Positions 1 through 8,561 are shown, counted from the stretch's first letter. The stretch is 64,000 nucleotides of DNA from an uncultured Lachnospiraceae bacterium (GCA_944383265.1 CALWOX010000003.1:1-64000), one strand, 5' to 3'. The notes: generated by a model not told the origin, from the sequence alone. Made by a program: numbers and translations.

Positions 1-75
1 GCATCCCATTGCGGGAAGAAGCTCCTTCTCCATTATGTCCACATACTTTTTGTAAAGTTCACTGTTTCTTTCCAT
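1..75 (-). CDS. L-cysteine desulfidase / UPF0597-like protein, N-terminal fragment
   Basis: Only the first 25 codons lie in the window. They read MERNSELYKKYVDIMEKELL and then PAMGC. The spacing of the KKYVxI segment and the P-A-hydrophobic-G-C end resembles the start of the serine dehydratase alpha / UPF0597 (L-cysteine desulfidase CdsB, YhaM) family, whose members usually begin with KYV-I-EELVPALGCTEP; the Cys would be an iron-sulfur cluster ligand. A purine-rich ribosome binding site precedes the ATG. The gene follows dhaK by 54 bases on the same strand, so it is probably the last visible gene of the liv-dhaK operon. Family assignment rests on 25 residues and is tentative. Confidence 0.5.
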   Translation of the reverse strand, partial: MERNSELYKKYVDIMEKELLPAMGC

Positions 76-129
76 TTAAGTCCCTTCTCTTCCTGCTGAT
101 TTACTCTTAATTTTTATCGACTTTAACTG

Positions 130-1116
130 TTACCATTTAAGCGCGGGAGTGTCACATTCCGCATCCAAAAGCTCCTTAAGCTCGTCGTCAAGCTTCATAA
201 GAGTAAGCGAGCATCCGGTCATGTCAAGGGCGGTAGTATAATTTCCAACTAAGGTTTTATATACCCTTATTCCCTTGGCCTTTAAGTACTCCTGAACCTC
301 TTTATTAAGAATGTAAAGCTCCATTAAAGGTGTACCGCCAAGTCCGTTTACCAAAACAGCAACCTCGCTGCCGCTATAATCATAATCGGCAAGTATCTTT
401 TCCAGAAGTATCTCTGCAACTTCCTTTGCGCTTTTTACCTTTGTCTTCTCGACACCGGGTTCTCCATGGATACCCATTCCTATTTCTATCTCATCTTCGC
501 CCAATGCAAAGCCGGGCTTACCCACGGCAGGAAGTATACAAGGTGTCATAGCCATACCCATACTTCTTATATTTGATATAGCCTTCTCCGCTGCAGCCTT
601 TACTTCTGAGAGACTTGCACCGCTTTCGGCCTTCGCTCCTGCTATCTTGTGTACAAAAACAGTTCCTGCTATTCCTCTTCTTCCCGTTGAATATGTACTG
701 TCCGGCACAGCAACATCATCTTTAACGACCACGCTCTCCACTGTTCTGTCATCAGCCTCCGCAAGGTCCGATGCAAGGCCGAAATTCATTATGTCGCCTG
801 AATAATTCTTTATTACCAAAAGGACACCTTTGCCTGAATCCATTCTCTCTATAGCCGCTCCTATTCTGTCGGGGCTCGGCGATGAAAATACATTTCCTGA
901 TACTGCCGCATCAAGCATGCCCTTACCTACGAATCCCGCATGAAGCGGCTCATGTCCTGCTCCGCCTCCTGATATTACAGCAACCTTATCTTCCTTTTTC
1001 TTCCTTGCTATGACCTCAAAGCCCTCAATATATTCAAGCTTATCAGGATACGCCTCCTGCATTCCTATAAGAGCCTCTGTAACTACATCTTCAGGTTTAT
1101 TTATTATCTTTTTCAT
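130..1116 (-). CDS. dhaK: Dihydroxyacetone kinase, DhaK subunit (orphan)
   Basis: 328 residues, the normal DhaK length. In the PTS-linked system DhaK binds dihydroxyacetone through a histidine hemiaminal and receives phosphate from DhaL-ADP. The phosphate-loop-like GGGAGHEP lies at residues 50-57 and the presumed substrate-binding His is His217 in GMGIHGEP, matching E. coli His218. The start has AAGGAG eight bases upstream. It lies 26 bases after livF on the same strand. No dhaL or dhaM follows: the next gene is a desulfidase-like ORF. The ATP-binding DhaL domain is therefore missing here, so it either pairs with a subunit elsewhere or is a specialised ketose/aldose kinase homologue. Family is certain; physiological substrate is not. 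Confidence 0.9.
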   Translation of the reverse strand: MKKIINKPEDVVTEALIGMQEAYPDKLEYIEGFEVIARKKKEDKVAVISGGGAGHEPLHAGFVGKGMLDAAVSGNVFSSPSPDRIGAAIERMDSGKGVLLVIKNYSGDIMNFGLASDLAEADDRTVESVVVKDDVAVPDSTYSTGRRGIAGTVFVHKIAGAKAESGASLSEVKAAAEKAISNIRSMGMAMTPCILPAVGKPGFALGEDEIEIGMGIHGEPGVEKTKVKSAKEVAEILLEKILADYDYSGSEVAVLVNGLGGTPLMELYILNKEVQEYLKAKGIRVYKTLVGNYTTALDMTGCSLTLMKLDDELKELLDAECDTPALKW

Positions 1117-1142
1117 AATTTCGCTCCTTATTTATTTTATGA

Positions 1143-1853
1143 TTAGCCCATTCCCAAATATGCCTTCTTTATTCCCGGATCAGAAGCAATATCTGCAGCC
1201 TTTCCGCTCATCGTTACAACGCCATTCTCTATTACATATGCCCTGTCGGACGTACTAAGAGCCATGTTGGCGTTCTGCTCTATCAAAAGTATGGTGACCC
1301 CCTGTTTATTGATCTCTTTTATCATATCGAAAATCATTACAACAAAATTGGGGGCAAGGCCGAGAGACGGTTCATCAAGAAGCAACAGATCAGGGTTTGA
1401 CATAAGTGCTCTTCCTACGGCAAGCATCTGTTGTTCTCCTCCTGAAAGAGTTCCCGCCTGCTGTCTGAATCTTTCCTTAAGCCTCGGAAAGAGTTGGTAA
1501 ACCCTCTCATAGCCTGTTTCTATAGTTTTCTTATCATTTATAATGTAAGCGCCGATCCTCAGGTTTTCCTCAACAGTAAGCTCGGGAAATACCTCTCTTC
1601 CTTCAGGAGATATACTTATCTTCATTTTTGTCATAGTATACGGAGGTGAATTTGTAATGTCCTTTCCTTCAAAAACAACCTTTCCGGATTTTGCATTTGT
1701 AACACCAACTATGGTGTTTAATAAAGTTGTTTTTCCTGCACCGTTGCTTCCTATCAGGGAAACTATCTCTCCCTTTTCCACAGACATATCTATTCCCTTA
1801 AGGGCATGAATGGCACCATAATATGTATGTAAATTACTTATCTCCAGCATCAT
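1143..1853 (-). CDS. livF: Branched-chain amino acid type ABC transporter ATPase (LivF)
   Basis: 236-residue ABC ATPase of the hydrophobic amino acid uptake (HAAT) family. Walker A is GSNGAGKTT near residue 35, the signature is LSGGEQQML near 137, and Walker B is LLLLDEPSLGLAP. The length and the missing C-terminal extension fit LivF rather than LivG. The first ATG of an ATG-ATG pair has a strong AGGAGGGG site and overlaps the 3' end of livG by 20 bases, which implies translational coupling. It should form the cytoplasmic ATPase heterodimer with LivG under LivH/LivM. Substrate is not defined by sequence. Confidence 0.93.
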   Translation of the reverse strand: MMLEISNLHTYYGAIHALKGIDMSVEKGEIVSLIGSNGAGKTTLLNTIVGVTNAKSGKVVFEGKDITNSPPYTMTKMKISISPEGREVFPELTVEENLRIGAYIINDKKTIETGYERVYQLFPRLKERFRQQAGTLSGGEQQMLAVGRALMSNPDLLLLDEPSLGLAPNFVVMIFDMIKEINKQGVTILLIEQNANMALSTSDRAYVIENGVVTMSGKAADIASDPGIKKAYLGMG

Positions 1854-2622
1854 TGTGAACCCCTCCTAAATATGCCTCAATAACCTTCGGATTGTTTGCT
1901 ATCTCTGCAGGCAATCCCTCCGCTATAGGTTTACCGTGATCAATTACATATATTTTATCGGATATATTCATTACCACACTCATATCATGCTCGATCATGA
2001 GTATGGTATAGCCCTCATTTTTCAAATGTCTTATGAAGGCCATAAGCTCTGCCGACTCCTGAGGATTCATTCCTGCCGCAGGCTCATCCAAAAGTATAAG
2101 TTCCGCTCCTGTAGCTATAGCTCTTGTTATTTCAAGCTTTCTTTGGTCTCCATAGGGGAGATTTGAAGCATAATCATCTCTCCTGTGGTCCAGTCCTATT
2201 GACTTTAAAAGCTTTATTACTTCAACAAGCTTTTCATCTTCTTGCTGCCTGAACTTTTTTGTTCTGAAAACCGACTGAAAAAAATTGTAATCGGTCTTTA
2301 TATGTGCTCCTATAAGTACATTTTCTATTACTCTCAGGTCCGAGAAAAGTCTTATATTCTGAAATGTCCTTGATATTCCCGCCTCTACAATGTGCTTTGG
2401 TTTTTTATTTTGTATCTCTTCACCCTTAAAAACTATCGTACCTGCATCTACCTCGTAAACACCTGTAAGCATATTAAAAACTGTAGTCTTTCCGGCTCCA
2501 TTGGGACCGATTATACTTACAACTTCCCCTTTATTTACTTTAATGCTTACATTATCAACAGCGACTATTCCCCCAAAACGCTTTGTTATATTATTTACCT
2601 CAAGCAATAATTCTTTCGACAC
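1834..2622 (-). CDS. livG: Branched-chain amino acid type ABC transporter ATPase (LivG)
   Basis: 262-residue LivG-type ATPase. Walker A GPNGAGKTT, signature region LPYGDQRKLEI (the LSGGQ variant normal for LivG), Walker B LILLDEPAAGMNP and a switch His in MIEHDMSVV are visible. A longer frame reaches an ATG at 2661, but the GTG at 2622 has a strong AAGGAAGGTG site seven bases upstream and fits the family N-terminus, so GTG is preferred. It then overlaps the livM stop region by only a base or so. It is the second ATPase of the same importer and is followed by livF. Confidence 0.92.
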   Translation of the reverse strand: MSKELLLEVNNITKRFGGIVAVDNVSIKVNKGEVVSIIGPNGAGKTTVFNMLTGVYEVDAGTIVFKGEEIQNKKPKHIVEAGISRTFQNIRLFSDLRVIENVLIGAHIKTDYNFFQSVFRTKKFRQQEDEKLVEVIKLLKSIGLDHRRDDYASNLPYGDQRKLEITRAIATGAELILLDEPAAGMNPQESAELMAFIRHLKNEGYTILMIEHDMSVVMNISDKIYVIDHGKPIAEGLPAEIANNPKVIEAYLGGVHNDAGDK

Positions 2623-2623
2623 A

Positions 2624-3706
2624 TCAATCACCTTCCTTTTCTTCAGCTTCAATTTTTTCAATCTCCGCTCTTACCTTACTGTTAAGCTTGTAAGGAAGTG
2701 TTGATTTCCAGCCCAATATTCCCTGAGGTCTGAATCTCATCATTATTACGAGGATCACTCCGTATAATACGAATCTGTACTCCATGAGGAATCTTGATAC
2801 CTCAGGGAAAGCAATAAGTATTGCCGCTCCCACAAACATTCCCCTTATAGTTCCCATTCCTCCAAGGATCACAATGCTCAGAATCAATGTGGATACGTCA
2901 AAGTTAAATGTATTAGGATCTATATAGCCTATCACTGTTGCATAGAGCGAGCCTCCAAGTGCACATATGCATGCCGAGATCACAAAAGCGAGTATCTTGT
3001 ATCCCGTAATATTTATTCCCATCATGGTGCTTGCCATCTCATCGGCTCTTATGGCTTGAAAAGCTCTTCCTGTCTTGGACCTCACCACCATCAGGCAAAA
3101 TACTGCTGTAAGTACCACAAGTGCCAGCATAAGATAATACATCCCATAATTTCCCACGGTCATTTCAATGCCAAATATTTCCGGCTTCGGTATATTTTTA
3201 ACTCCAAGGGTTCCATTGGTAACTGATGACCAGTTCATAGCTATCATCTTTATGATTTCTCCGAATCCGAGAGTGATTATCGAGAGATAAGTTCCTGTTA
3301 CTTTAAGTGTAGGAAGTCCCAAGAGAACACCCACAAGTCCTGCCACTACCATTCCGGCCAATGTTGATGTAAAGAAATCTGCTCCCGCATTTACAGAAAG
3401 TAATGAGGCTGTGTATGCTCCTATTGCGACAAAGCCCGCGTGTCCGAGTGATACAAGTCCTGTATAGCCTGTCAAAATATTCAGCCCCATTGCCAAGATC
3501 GCATAAGCTCCTATCTTTACAGTCACTGTCAGAAGATATTGATCCCCCATCACAAAGGGAAGTACAACTAAAGCCGCTGCAAGTATAACGCCCAATATAA
3601 ATTTGTATCTGTCTGTGAAAACCTCAATGTTGTGAAGCATTCCTGATTGTGACTTTCCCGGCAATATGGATTCAGTATCGATAATTTTCTTTATTCTTTC
3701 AGTCAT
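2624..3706 (-). CDS. livM: Branched-chain amino acid type ABC transporter permease (LivM)
   Basis: 360-residue polytopic permease of the BPD_transp_2/LivM family. It has a characteristic central stretch GYTGLVSLGHAGFVAIGAY and a C-terminal GGMGTIRGMFVGA loop that contacts the ATPase. A longer frame begins at 3748 inside livH, but the ATG at 3706 has AAAGGTG upstream and sits four bases after the livH stop, so it is used here. The N-terminus is cytoplasmic and charged; the C-terminal tail is Lys/Glu rich. With LivH it forms the membrane channel of the importer. Confidence 0.92.
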   Translation of the reverse strand: MTERIKKIIDTESILPGKSQSGMLHNIEVFTDRYKFILGVILAAALVVLPFVMGDQYLLTVTVKIGAYAILAMGLNILTGYTGLVSLGHAGFVAIGAYTASLLSVNAGADFFTSTLAGMVVAGLVGVLLGLPTLKVTGTYLSIITLGFGEIIKMIAMNWSSVTNGTLGVKNIPKPEIFGIEMTVGNYGMYYLMLALVVLTAVFCLMVVRSKTGRAFQAIRADEMASTMMGINITGYKILAFVISACICALGGSLYATVIGYIDPNTFNFDVSTLILSIVILGGMGTIRGMFVGAAILIAFPEVSRFLMEYRFVLYGVILVIMMRFRPQGILGWKSTLPYKLNSKVRAEIEKIEAEEKEGD

Positions 3707-3710
3707 AACA

Positions 3711-4586
3711 TCACACCTTTGTAATACCTTTCCGTCCGAACAAACCATGAGGTCTTACAATCAAGACAATAATCAAAATTATGAAAGCTATAGAATCTCT
3801 GTAAGTTGAACCCAAAAACGTTGCTGCCATGCTTTCCGAAACGCCTACGATCAATCCCCCAAGAAGAGCTCCTGGTAAGCTTCCTATTCCTCCGAGCACT
3901 GCTGCAGCAAATGCCTTAAGTCCTGCCATATACCCCATATTCGGATATACGATCTGGTAATAGCTTCCGACTAAAACTCCTGCAATAGTTGCTGAAACAC
4001 CTGCAAGAAAGAAGGTAAAGGATATAACAAAATTTACGTTTATCCCCATCATATTAGCTGCCTTCGCATTTTGCTCACTTGCTCTCATGGCTAATCCTAT
4101 CTTTGTTTTGTAGACTATGAAAACAAGTACCATCATCAAAGCGAGCGAAACAACACACATCATTATCTGCGTTGAGGATACAGCTATATTTCCTATCTGA
4201 ATCGAGCCAAAGTTAAAGAGTGCCGGGAAATTTCTTTTTTCAGATCCCAATGATACAATGAGCAACTGAGTGACTATGTTAGATATTCCTATTGTAGTAA
4301 TGAGAGATGCTATAGGCATTGATTTCTTCTTTCTCAAAGGCTCCAGTGCCACTTTGTCGATACATACACCCAAGATACCCGTAAGTACCATTGCGGCAAT
4401 AATACCCGGAACTATTCCGAATTGAAAGCCTATAAACACCATTGCCATTTCAGCTCCGAAGGCGTATATAGAACCATGAGAGAAATTTACCAGTCTGAGA
4501 ATTCCGAAAACGAGAGAATATCCTACCGCAATCAATGCATATCCCATTCCCAAGGCCAAACCGTTAAATACCTGTTGTATTAGCAT
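3711..4586 (-). CDS. livH: Branched-chain amino acid type ABC transporter permease (LivH)
   Basis: 291-residue permease of the LivH family with about eight hydrophobic segments. The N-terminal QQVFNGLALGMGYALIAVGY and the C-terminal loop AAVLGGIGSLPGALLGGL are hallmarks. Start ATG has AGAAAGGAAA upstream. The gene is separated from the upstream binding-protein gene by 60 bases that hold a strong stem-loop at 4605-4628, and runs into livM with a four-base gap. Role: inner half of the heterodimeric translocation pore. Substrate class inferred from family only. Confidence 0.92.
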   Translation of the reverse strand: MLIQQVFNGLALGMGYALIAVGYSLVFGILRLVNFSHGSIYAFGAEMAMVFIGFQFGIVPGIIAAMVLTGILGVCIDKVALEPLRKKKSMPIASLITTIGISNIVTQLLIVSLGSEKRNFPALFNFGSIQIGNIAVSSTQIMMCVVSLALMMVLVFIVYKTKIGLAMRASEQNAKAANMMGINVNFVISFTFFLAGVSATIAGVLVGSYYQIVYPNMGYMAGLKAFAAAVLGGIGSLPGALLGGLIVGVSESMAATFLGSTYRDSIAFIILIIVLIVRPHGLFGRKGITKV

Positions 4587-4604
4587 TAGCTTTCCTTTCT
4601 TCGA

Positions 4605-4628
4605 GCGGCCACCTGTAAAGGCAGCCGC
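4605..4628 (-). promoter_or_regulatory. Intercistronic stem-loop between binding protein and permease genes
   Basis: On the minus strand the 24 bases fold as a 10-bp stem with two G-U pairs and a UUAC loop (arms GCGGCTGCCT and AGGTGGCCGC). No U-run follows, so it is not a classical terminator. Such hairpins after a binding-protein gene usually protect the upstream mRNA and raise binding protein over permease levels; that role here is inference. Confidence 0.7.
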
Positions 4629-4646
4629 CGATAAACTGATTTATCC

Positions 4647-5807
4647 TTATTCACCCATTTTTACGAACTTTCCATCCTCTATGGTAACTTTTATAAATTC
4701 CTTATCTATCTCACCATTTTCATCAAATTTTGTGACTCCGCATACTCCGGGATATTCTACTTCGTAGAGCTTATCCTTCACTGTCTCATGATCTGTAGTT
4801 CCCGCTTCCTCAATCGCTGTAAGTAAAATACCTACCGAGTCATAAGCCTGTGATGTAAGGGCAGAAGGTGCCGCTCCATATTTCTCGGTATATTTTTCAA
4901 TGTACTCTTTTACTGTAGGATCTTCCGATTCAGAGAAGAATATAACAGGGAAGCAAACTCCTTCTACAGCTTCTCCTCCAAGCTCGATAAGCTGCTGGCT
5001 GTACGCATTTGAAAATGCCACTATAGCTATGTCAGGATTTATAGCCTTATACTGTTTTGCAACAGGTGCCACAAGATTATACATTCCGCAACATATAACA
5101 ACATCCGCGCCTGCCTCGTTAAGCTTTGTGATAGCCGGTGTATAGTCATCGGAACCTTCCATTACTTCTTCGTGCGCTACAACCTTTACATCAGGATCGC
5201 CGAGATTCTCAACTATGTCCTTAACCACCTGCGATGTATTGGTTCCCCAGTCAGTCATTATTGAAATAATACCTATATTTTTCTTCCCCATATCATTTAC
5301 AGCCAAATCAACGCTTGCTGTTGCCTCTTTTTCAATAACTGTATTGTTTCTGAAGATATAATCACCTATTTTTGTGTAATCAGGATGAGAAGATGATGGT
5401 GATATTTCTATCATTTTATTCTCCTGATAAATAGGTGCTGCGGTCATACATACGCCTGATGCAAAGTGTCCTATAACTCCTGCGGCATCACCGTCCGATA
5501 CGATCTTTTGCGCTATTGTTGTAGCTTCCTCGGAAGTATTTTTGTCGTCATATTTAACTATTTCTATCTGTTTGCCTAAAACACCACCGTTTGCATTCCA
5601 TTCTTCAGCCATCATTTCAGCTGCATTGGCAAATCCTATGCCGTACTCTGAATTATCTCCTGTCATAGGTCCGGCAACTGCAATCTTTACAGTATCCCCT
5701 GAAGATGCTGATGCATCCTTTGATTCTTCGCTTTTCCCACATCCTGCAAGCAGGCTCATTCCCATAGCTGCTGTCAATGCAATGGCTAAAAGTCTTTTTT
5801 TCCTCAT
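4647..5807 (-). CDS. livK: Branched-chain amino acid type ABC transporter substrate-binding lipoprotein
   Basis: 386-residue periplasmic-binding-protein type I fold (Peripla_BP_6, LivJ/LivK). The N-terminus has a basic start, a hydrophobic core and a lipobox LLAGC with Cys at about residue 23, followed by a Ser/Glu/Asp-rich linker, so it is a lipid-anchored extracytoplasmic receptor. Motifs such as KIAVAGPMTGDNSEYG and the conserved NAGADVV region fit HAAT receptors that bind leucine, isoleucine, valine, related amino acids or amides. GAGGAGG precedes the ATG. It is the first gene of the operon, with a promoter at 5885-5912. The exact ligand cannot be read from the sequence. Confidence 0.9.
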   Translation of the reverse strand: MRKKRLLAIALTAAMGMSLLAGCGKSEESKDASASSGDTVKIAVAGPMTGDNSEYGIGFANAAEMMAEEWNANGGVLGKQIEIVKYDDKNTSEEATTIAQKIVSDGDAAGVIGHFASGVCMTAAPIYQENKMIEISPSSSHPDYTKIGDYIFRNNTVIEKEATASVDLAVNDMGKKNIGIISIMTDWGTNTSQVVKDIVENLGDPDVKVVAHEEVMEGSDDYTPAITKLNEAGADVVICCGMYNLVAPVAKQYKAINPDIAIVAFSNAYSQQLIELGGEAVEGVCFPVIFFSESEDPTVKEYIEKYTEKYGAAPSALTSQAYDSVGILLTAIEEAGTTDHETVKDKLYEVEYPGVCGVTKFDENGEIDKEFIKVTIEDGKFVKMGE

Positions 5808-5884
5808 AAGTAAATTCCTCCTCTTTTAGAATAAAAAATGAATCTCTCTTCCTTAGGCTCCTTCATTGCCTTTCAACAGCTTGT

Positions 5885-5912
5885 ATTATAGCCTTTAATA
5901 GTTGATTTTCAA
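5885..5912 (-). promoter_or_regulatory. Promoter for the livKHMGF-dhaK operon
   Basis: Minus-strand TTGAAA, 16-base spacer, TATAAT. The predicted start is about 70 bases upstream of livK. The leader contains a 20-codon reading frame (5804-5866) whose TGA overlaps the livK ATG in the form ATGA; it has no run of Leu, Ile or Val codons. The surrounding stretch 5880-6120 is very AT-rich and shows no gene. Confidence 0.65.
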
Positions 5913-6219
5913 ATAGTTTTTGTGCTATTTTACTATTTTCATGATTTTTTATAATAAAATTTTTATATATATTGCATAAGCGCTTTAAATTTTGTTAATT
6001 TCTACTACACTATTTTTAATTTATATTTCATATTGAAACATTCAAAATTTTTTCTTTGTTCCTGTTTGTGGAATTTATCTTCTGCCATAATATCTCTGTT
6101 TTTTATATTTATTTTGTCACAAGTAAAAAAGCGGATACCGAAATATATCGGCTCCGCCTTTAAAAAACAATTCATTTAGTTTTGCTGATTACAGAAATAA
6201 TGTATGTATCTTACATTAT
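5913..6219. other. AT-rich intergenic region
   Basis: About 300 bases between the liv promoter and the end of the citrate synthase gene. Apart from the terminator at 6124-6163 it holds only AT-rich sequence, with no open frame having a ribosome binding site on either strand. It may act as an upstream promoter element for the liv operon. Confidence 0.5.
6124..6163 (-). terminator. Rho-independent terminator of citrate synthase gene
   Basis: Minus-strand stem GCGGA/TCCGC with an inner CCGA/TCGG stem, followed by TTTTTT. It sits 57-90 bases after the citrate synthase stop codon. A-rich sequence on the other flank could make it work for plus-strand transcripts too. Confidence 0.75.
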
Positions 6220-7581
6220 TTATCTCTCACTCATGGGAACATACTCCCTCTCGTCCATCACGCTTATATACGCAGGTCGTATGATCTTATCCATGTTCAA
6301 AAGCTCCTCCAGTCTGTGGGCACTCCAGCCCACTATCCTTGCTATCGCAAATATAGGTGTATAGAGCTCAAGAGGTATATCAAGCATGCTGTATACAAAG
6401 CCGCTGTAAAAGTCCACATTTGCGCTGACTCCCTTATATATACGCCTCTTCTCCGATATCACCTCGGGAGCAAGCCTATCTATCATGGAATAGAGCTCAA
6501 AGTCACTGTCTCTTCCTTTTGCTCTCGCGAGCTTTTCAACGAAGCCCTTGAATACCTGTGCTCTCGGGTCGGAAAGGGAATAAACCGCATGGCCCATACC
6601 GTATATAAGACCTTTCCTGTCAAAAGCCTCCTTGTTAAGGAGCTTAAACAGGTAGTCCCTTACCGCATCCTCATCAGTCGCATCCGAAACATGCTCCTTA
6701 AGGTCCTTCATCATCTCTACTACCTTTATATTTGCTCCGCCATGCTTGGGTCCCTTTAAGGATGACATGGCTGCGGCAATTACCGAGTAGGTGTCCGAGC
6801 CTGCGGAAGTGACCACTCTCGTGGTAAAGGTTGAGTTATTTCCTCCGCCGTGCTCCATATGAAGGATCAAAGCTATGTCAAGCACCTTGGCCTCTATATC
6901 TGTATAGCTCTTATCAGGTCTCAGCATCCTCAAAAGATTTTCCGCCATGGAAAGATTCTCATCAGGCCTGTGTATATAAAGGCTCTCATCCTTCTCATAG
7001 TGATTGTATGCGTGGTATCCGTATACGGCAAGCATTGGAAATACACTTATCAGCTCTATACTCTGCTTCAAAACATGCTCTATGCTTCCGTTTTCCGCCT
7101 CATCATCATATGAGGCAAGGGTCAGGATGCTCTTTGTCATGGTATTCATTATATCCTTGCCAGGAGCCTTCATTATAACGTCTCTTGTAAAGTTTTTCGG
7201 CAGCCTTCCCGCCTCGGCAAGGATAGCTTTGAATTCCGAAAGCTCTTTTTCTGAAGGAAGCTCTCCGAAAAGCAGCAGATATGCCACCTCTTCAAAGCCG
7301 AATCTCTTTTCATTCATCAGATCCTTTACAATATCTATAACATTATATCCCCTGTACCACAACTTTCCTTCGCATGGAACCTTTTCGCCGTTTTCCATCT
7401 TGAAGGACTCAATCCTTGAAATATTTGTAAGTCCCGTGGGAACACCGTTTCCGTTTACATCTCTCAGGCCGCGCTTTACCCCGTACTTTGTGTAAAGCTC
7501 AGCGGCTATCCTGTCATGTCCTCTGCATATAGCTCCATACTTATCGGCAAACAGATCTATAGTGCTTCTCTCAGCTTCCAT
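6220..7581 (-). CDS. gltA: Citrate synthase
   Basis: 453 residues, the length of the longer citrate synthases of Clostridia with an extended N-terminus. Condenses oxaloacetate with acetyl-CoA in the cytoplasm. The catalytic region shows HMEHGGGNNSTF (first active His), GPKHGGAN (second conserved His region) and GMGHAVYSLSDPRA (third conserved His), plus the C-terminal Arg-rich IVGWSAHRLEE. ATG is preceded by AAAGGAGG. It is monocistronic, with its own promoter at 7623-7652 and terminator. In an anaerobe it likely feeds 2-oxoglutarate and glutamate synthesis. No aconitase or isocitrate dehydrogenase is adjacent. 2-methylcitrate synthase is a less likely alternative. Confidence 0.93.
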   Translation of the reverse strand: MEAERSTIDLFADKYGAICRGHDRIAAELYTKYGVKRGLRDVNGNGVPTGLTNISRIESFKMENGEKVPCEGKLWYRGYNVIDIVKDLMNEKRFGFEEVAYLLLFGELPSEKELSEFKAILAEAGRLPKNFTRDVIMKAPGKDIMNTMTKSILTLASYDDEAENGSIEHVLKQSIELISVFPMLAVYGYHAYNHYEKDESLYIHRPDENLSMAENLLRMLRPDKSYTDIEAKVLDIALILHMEHGGGNNSTFTTRVVTSAGSDTYSVIAAAMSSLKGPKHGGANIKVVEMMKDLKEHVSDATDEDAVRDYLFKLLNKEAFDRKGLIYGMGHAVYSLSDPRAQVFKGFVEKLARAKGRDSDFELYSMIDRLAPEVISEKRRIYKGVSANVDFYSGFVYSMLDIPLELYTPIFAIARIVGWSAHRLEELLNMDKIIRPAYISVMDEREYVPMSER

Positions 7582-7622
7582 ATTGCTTCCTCCTTTGCGT
7601 CATATTTTATGTCTTACTATAA

Positions 7623-7652
7623 ACTATAATAAAAAAAAGGCTGTAGCGTCAA
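7623..7652 (-). promoter_or_regulatory. Promoter of citrate synthase gene
   Basis: Minus-strand TTGACG, 18-base spacer containing an eight-T run, then TATAGT, about 40 bases upstream of the start codon. Confidence 0.6.
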
Positions 7653-7770
7653 TGTTAATAGTAAGATTTTCACAAAAGCTTAACATATCGTTCACAATTT
7701 GAAAGCAGAATAAATCCCATTGTCTTTATCCGGACAAATATATTAGTTCTACATTCAATGCCGCAAAATA

Positions 7771-7799
7771 TTGTAATTTTCAGTGCAGCATTGTATAAT
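7771..7799 (+). promoter_or_regulatory. Promoter of LytTR/PAS regulator gene
   Basis: TTGTAA, 17-base spacer, TATAAT, about 50 bases upstream of the ATG at 7853. It is divergent from the citrate synthase promoter. Confidence 0.6.
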
Positions 7800-7852
7800 A
7801 ATTCGTAATTAATGTCGGAATATTATTAATTTAAACTTTTCAGGAAGCATCT

Positions 7853-8551
7853 ATGATACAGGCAGAGTATTTTCTTTCAAAAAAAGGAATTAATTCCTCA
7901 GACATAAAATACATAATCAGAGAAAACGGAAAAACATCGGTCTACCTTAAGGATGACAGAAGCATGGAGACCTATATACCTGTCAAATCCTTTTTGAAGC
8001 TCCTCCCCAAAAGTGACTTTATAAACATAAATAAAGGAATACTTCTCTCAAAGTCTTATATTAAATTAGTCAATAAATGCATATATGTGACTGCTGACGG
8101 CAGAAGCTTTGAGGGTCGTCACAGGGCCTTAAAGGAGCATTTAAAAAATGAGATAGAGCTTTCTCTGCCTGAAAAAAACACATCGGAAGCCGGCAAAGTC
8201 GGAATCCGGGCAAGATTTTCAGTTCTCAACAAGATGCCCATAGCTTTCTGTGTTATGGAGCTTATCACAGATAACACAGGCAAGGCGGCGGATTTTGTTT
8301 TTCGCTACTGTAACGAGTATATGGCAGTTTTGGAAAACGCATCTGTTGAAAAGCTTCTTGACAGCTCCTTGTGCAAGCTCAACAGGACCGGCAGCGGCAC
8401 AAGGTTCATAAGTTATGCCGACGTTGCGCTAAACGGAACGGAAAAGGTGCTTCATGATTATATACCCGAGATGGGAAGAGGCTTTGACATCTACTGCTTC
8501 CAGCCCGAAAGAGGATATTGCGCCTGCGCGCTGATCGAGTCACAGATATGA
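7853..8551 (+). CDS. LytTR-type DNA-binding protein with C-terminal PAS-like domain
   Basis: 232 residues. Residues 1-105 resemble a LytTR DNA-binding domain: the pattern YIIRENGKTSVYL, then IPVKSFLKLLPKSDFININKGILLSKSYI and a final DGRSFEGRHRALKEHL matches the beta-strand and SFLRIHRSYLVN-like blocks of that family. Residues 115-232 (NKMPIAFCVMELI, FVFRYCNEYMAVLENAS, the YIPEMGRGFDIYCF block) look like a PAS sensor fold. No receiver domain or membrane segment is present, so it would be a one-component cytoplasmic regulator. The start has AGGAAG upstream, and the gene is transcribed alone and ends at a terminator. Target and ligand are unknown. The domain order, DNA binding first and sensor last, is unusual. 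Confidence 0.7.
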   Translation: MIQAEYFLSKKGINSSDIKYIIRENGKTSVYLKDDRSMETYIPVKSFLKLLPKSDFININKGILLSKSYIKLVNKCIYVTADGRSFEGRHRALKEHLKNEIELSLPEKNTSEAGKVGIRARFSVLNKMPIAFCVMELITDNTGKAADFVFRYCNEYMAVLENASVEKLLDSSLCKLNRTGSGTRFISYADVALNGTEKVLHDYIPEMGRGFDIYCFQPERGYCACALIESQI

Positions 8552-8561
8552 TGAATAAACC

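Noticed and set aside
2392-2610. Plus-strand open frames opposite livG and many others opposite long genes
   Set aside because: They are shadows of real minus-strand genes: no ribosome binding sites, odd composition and no family motifs.
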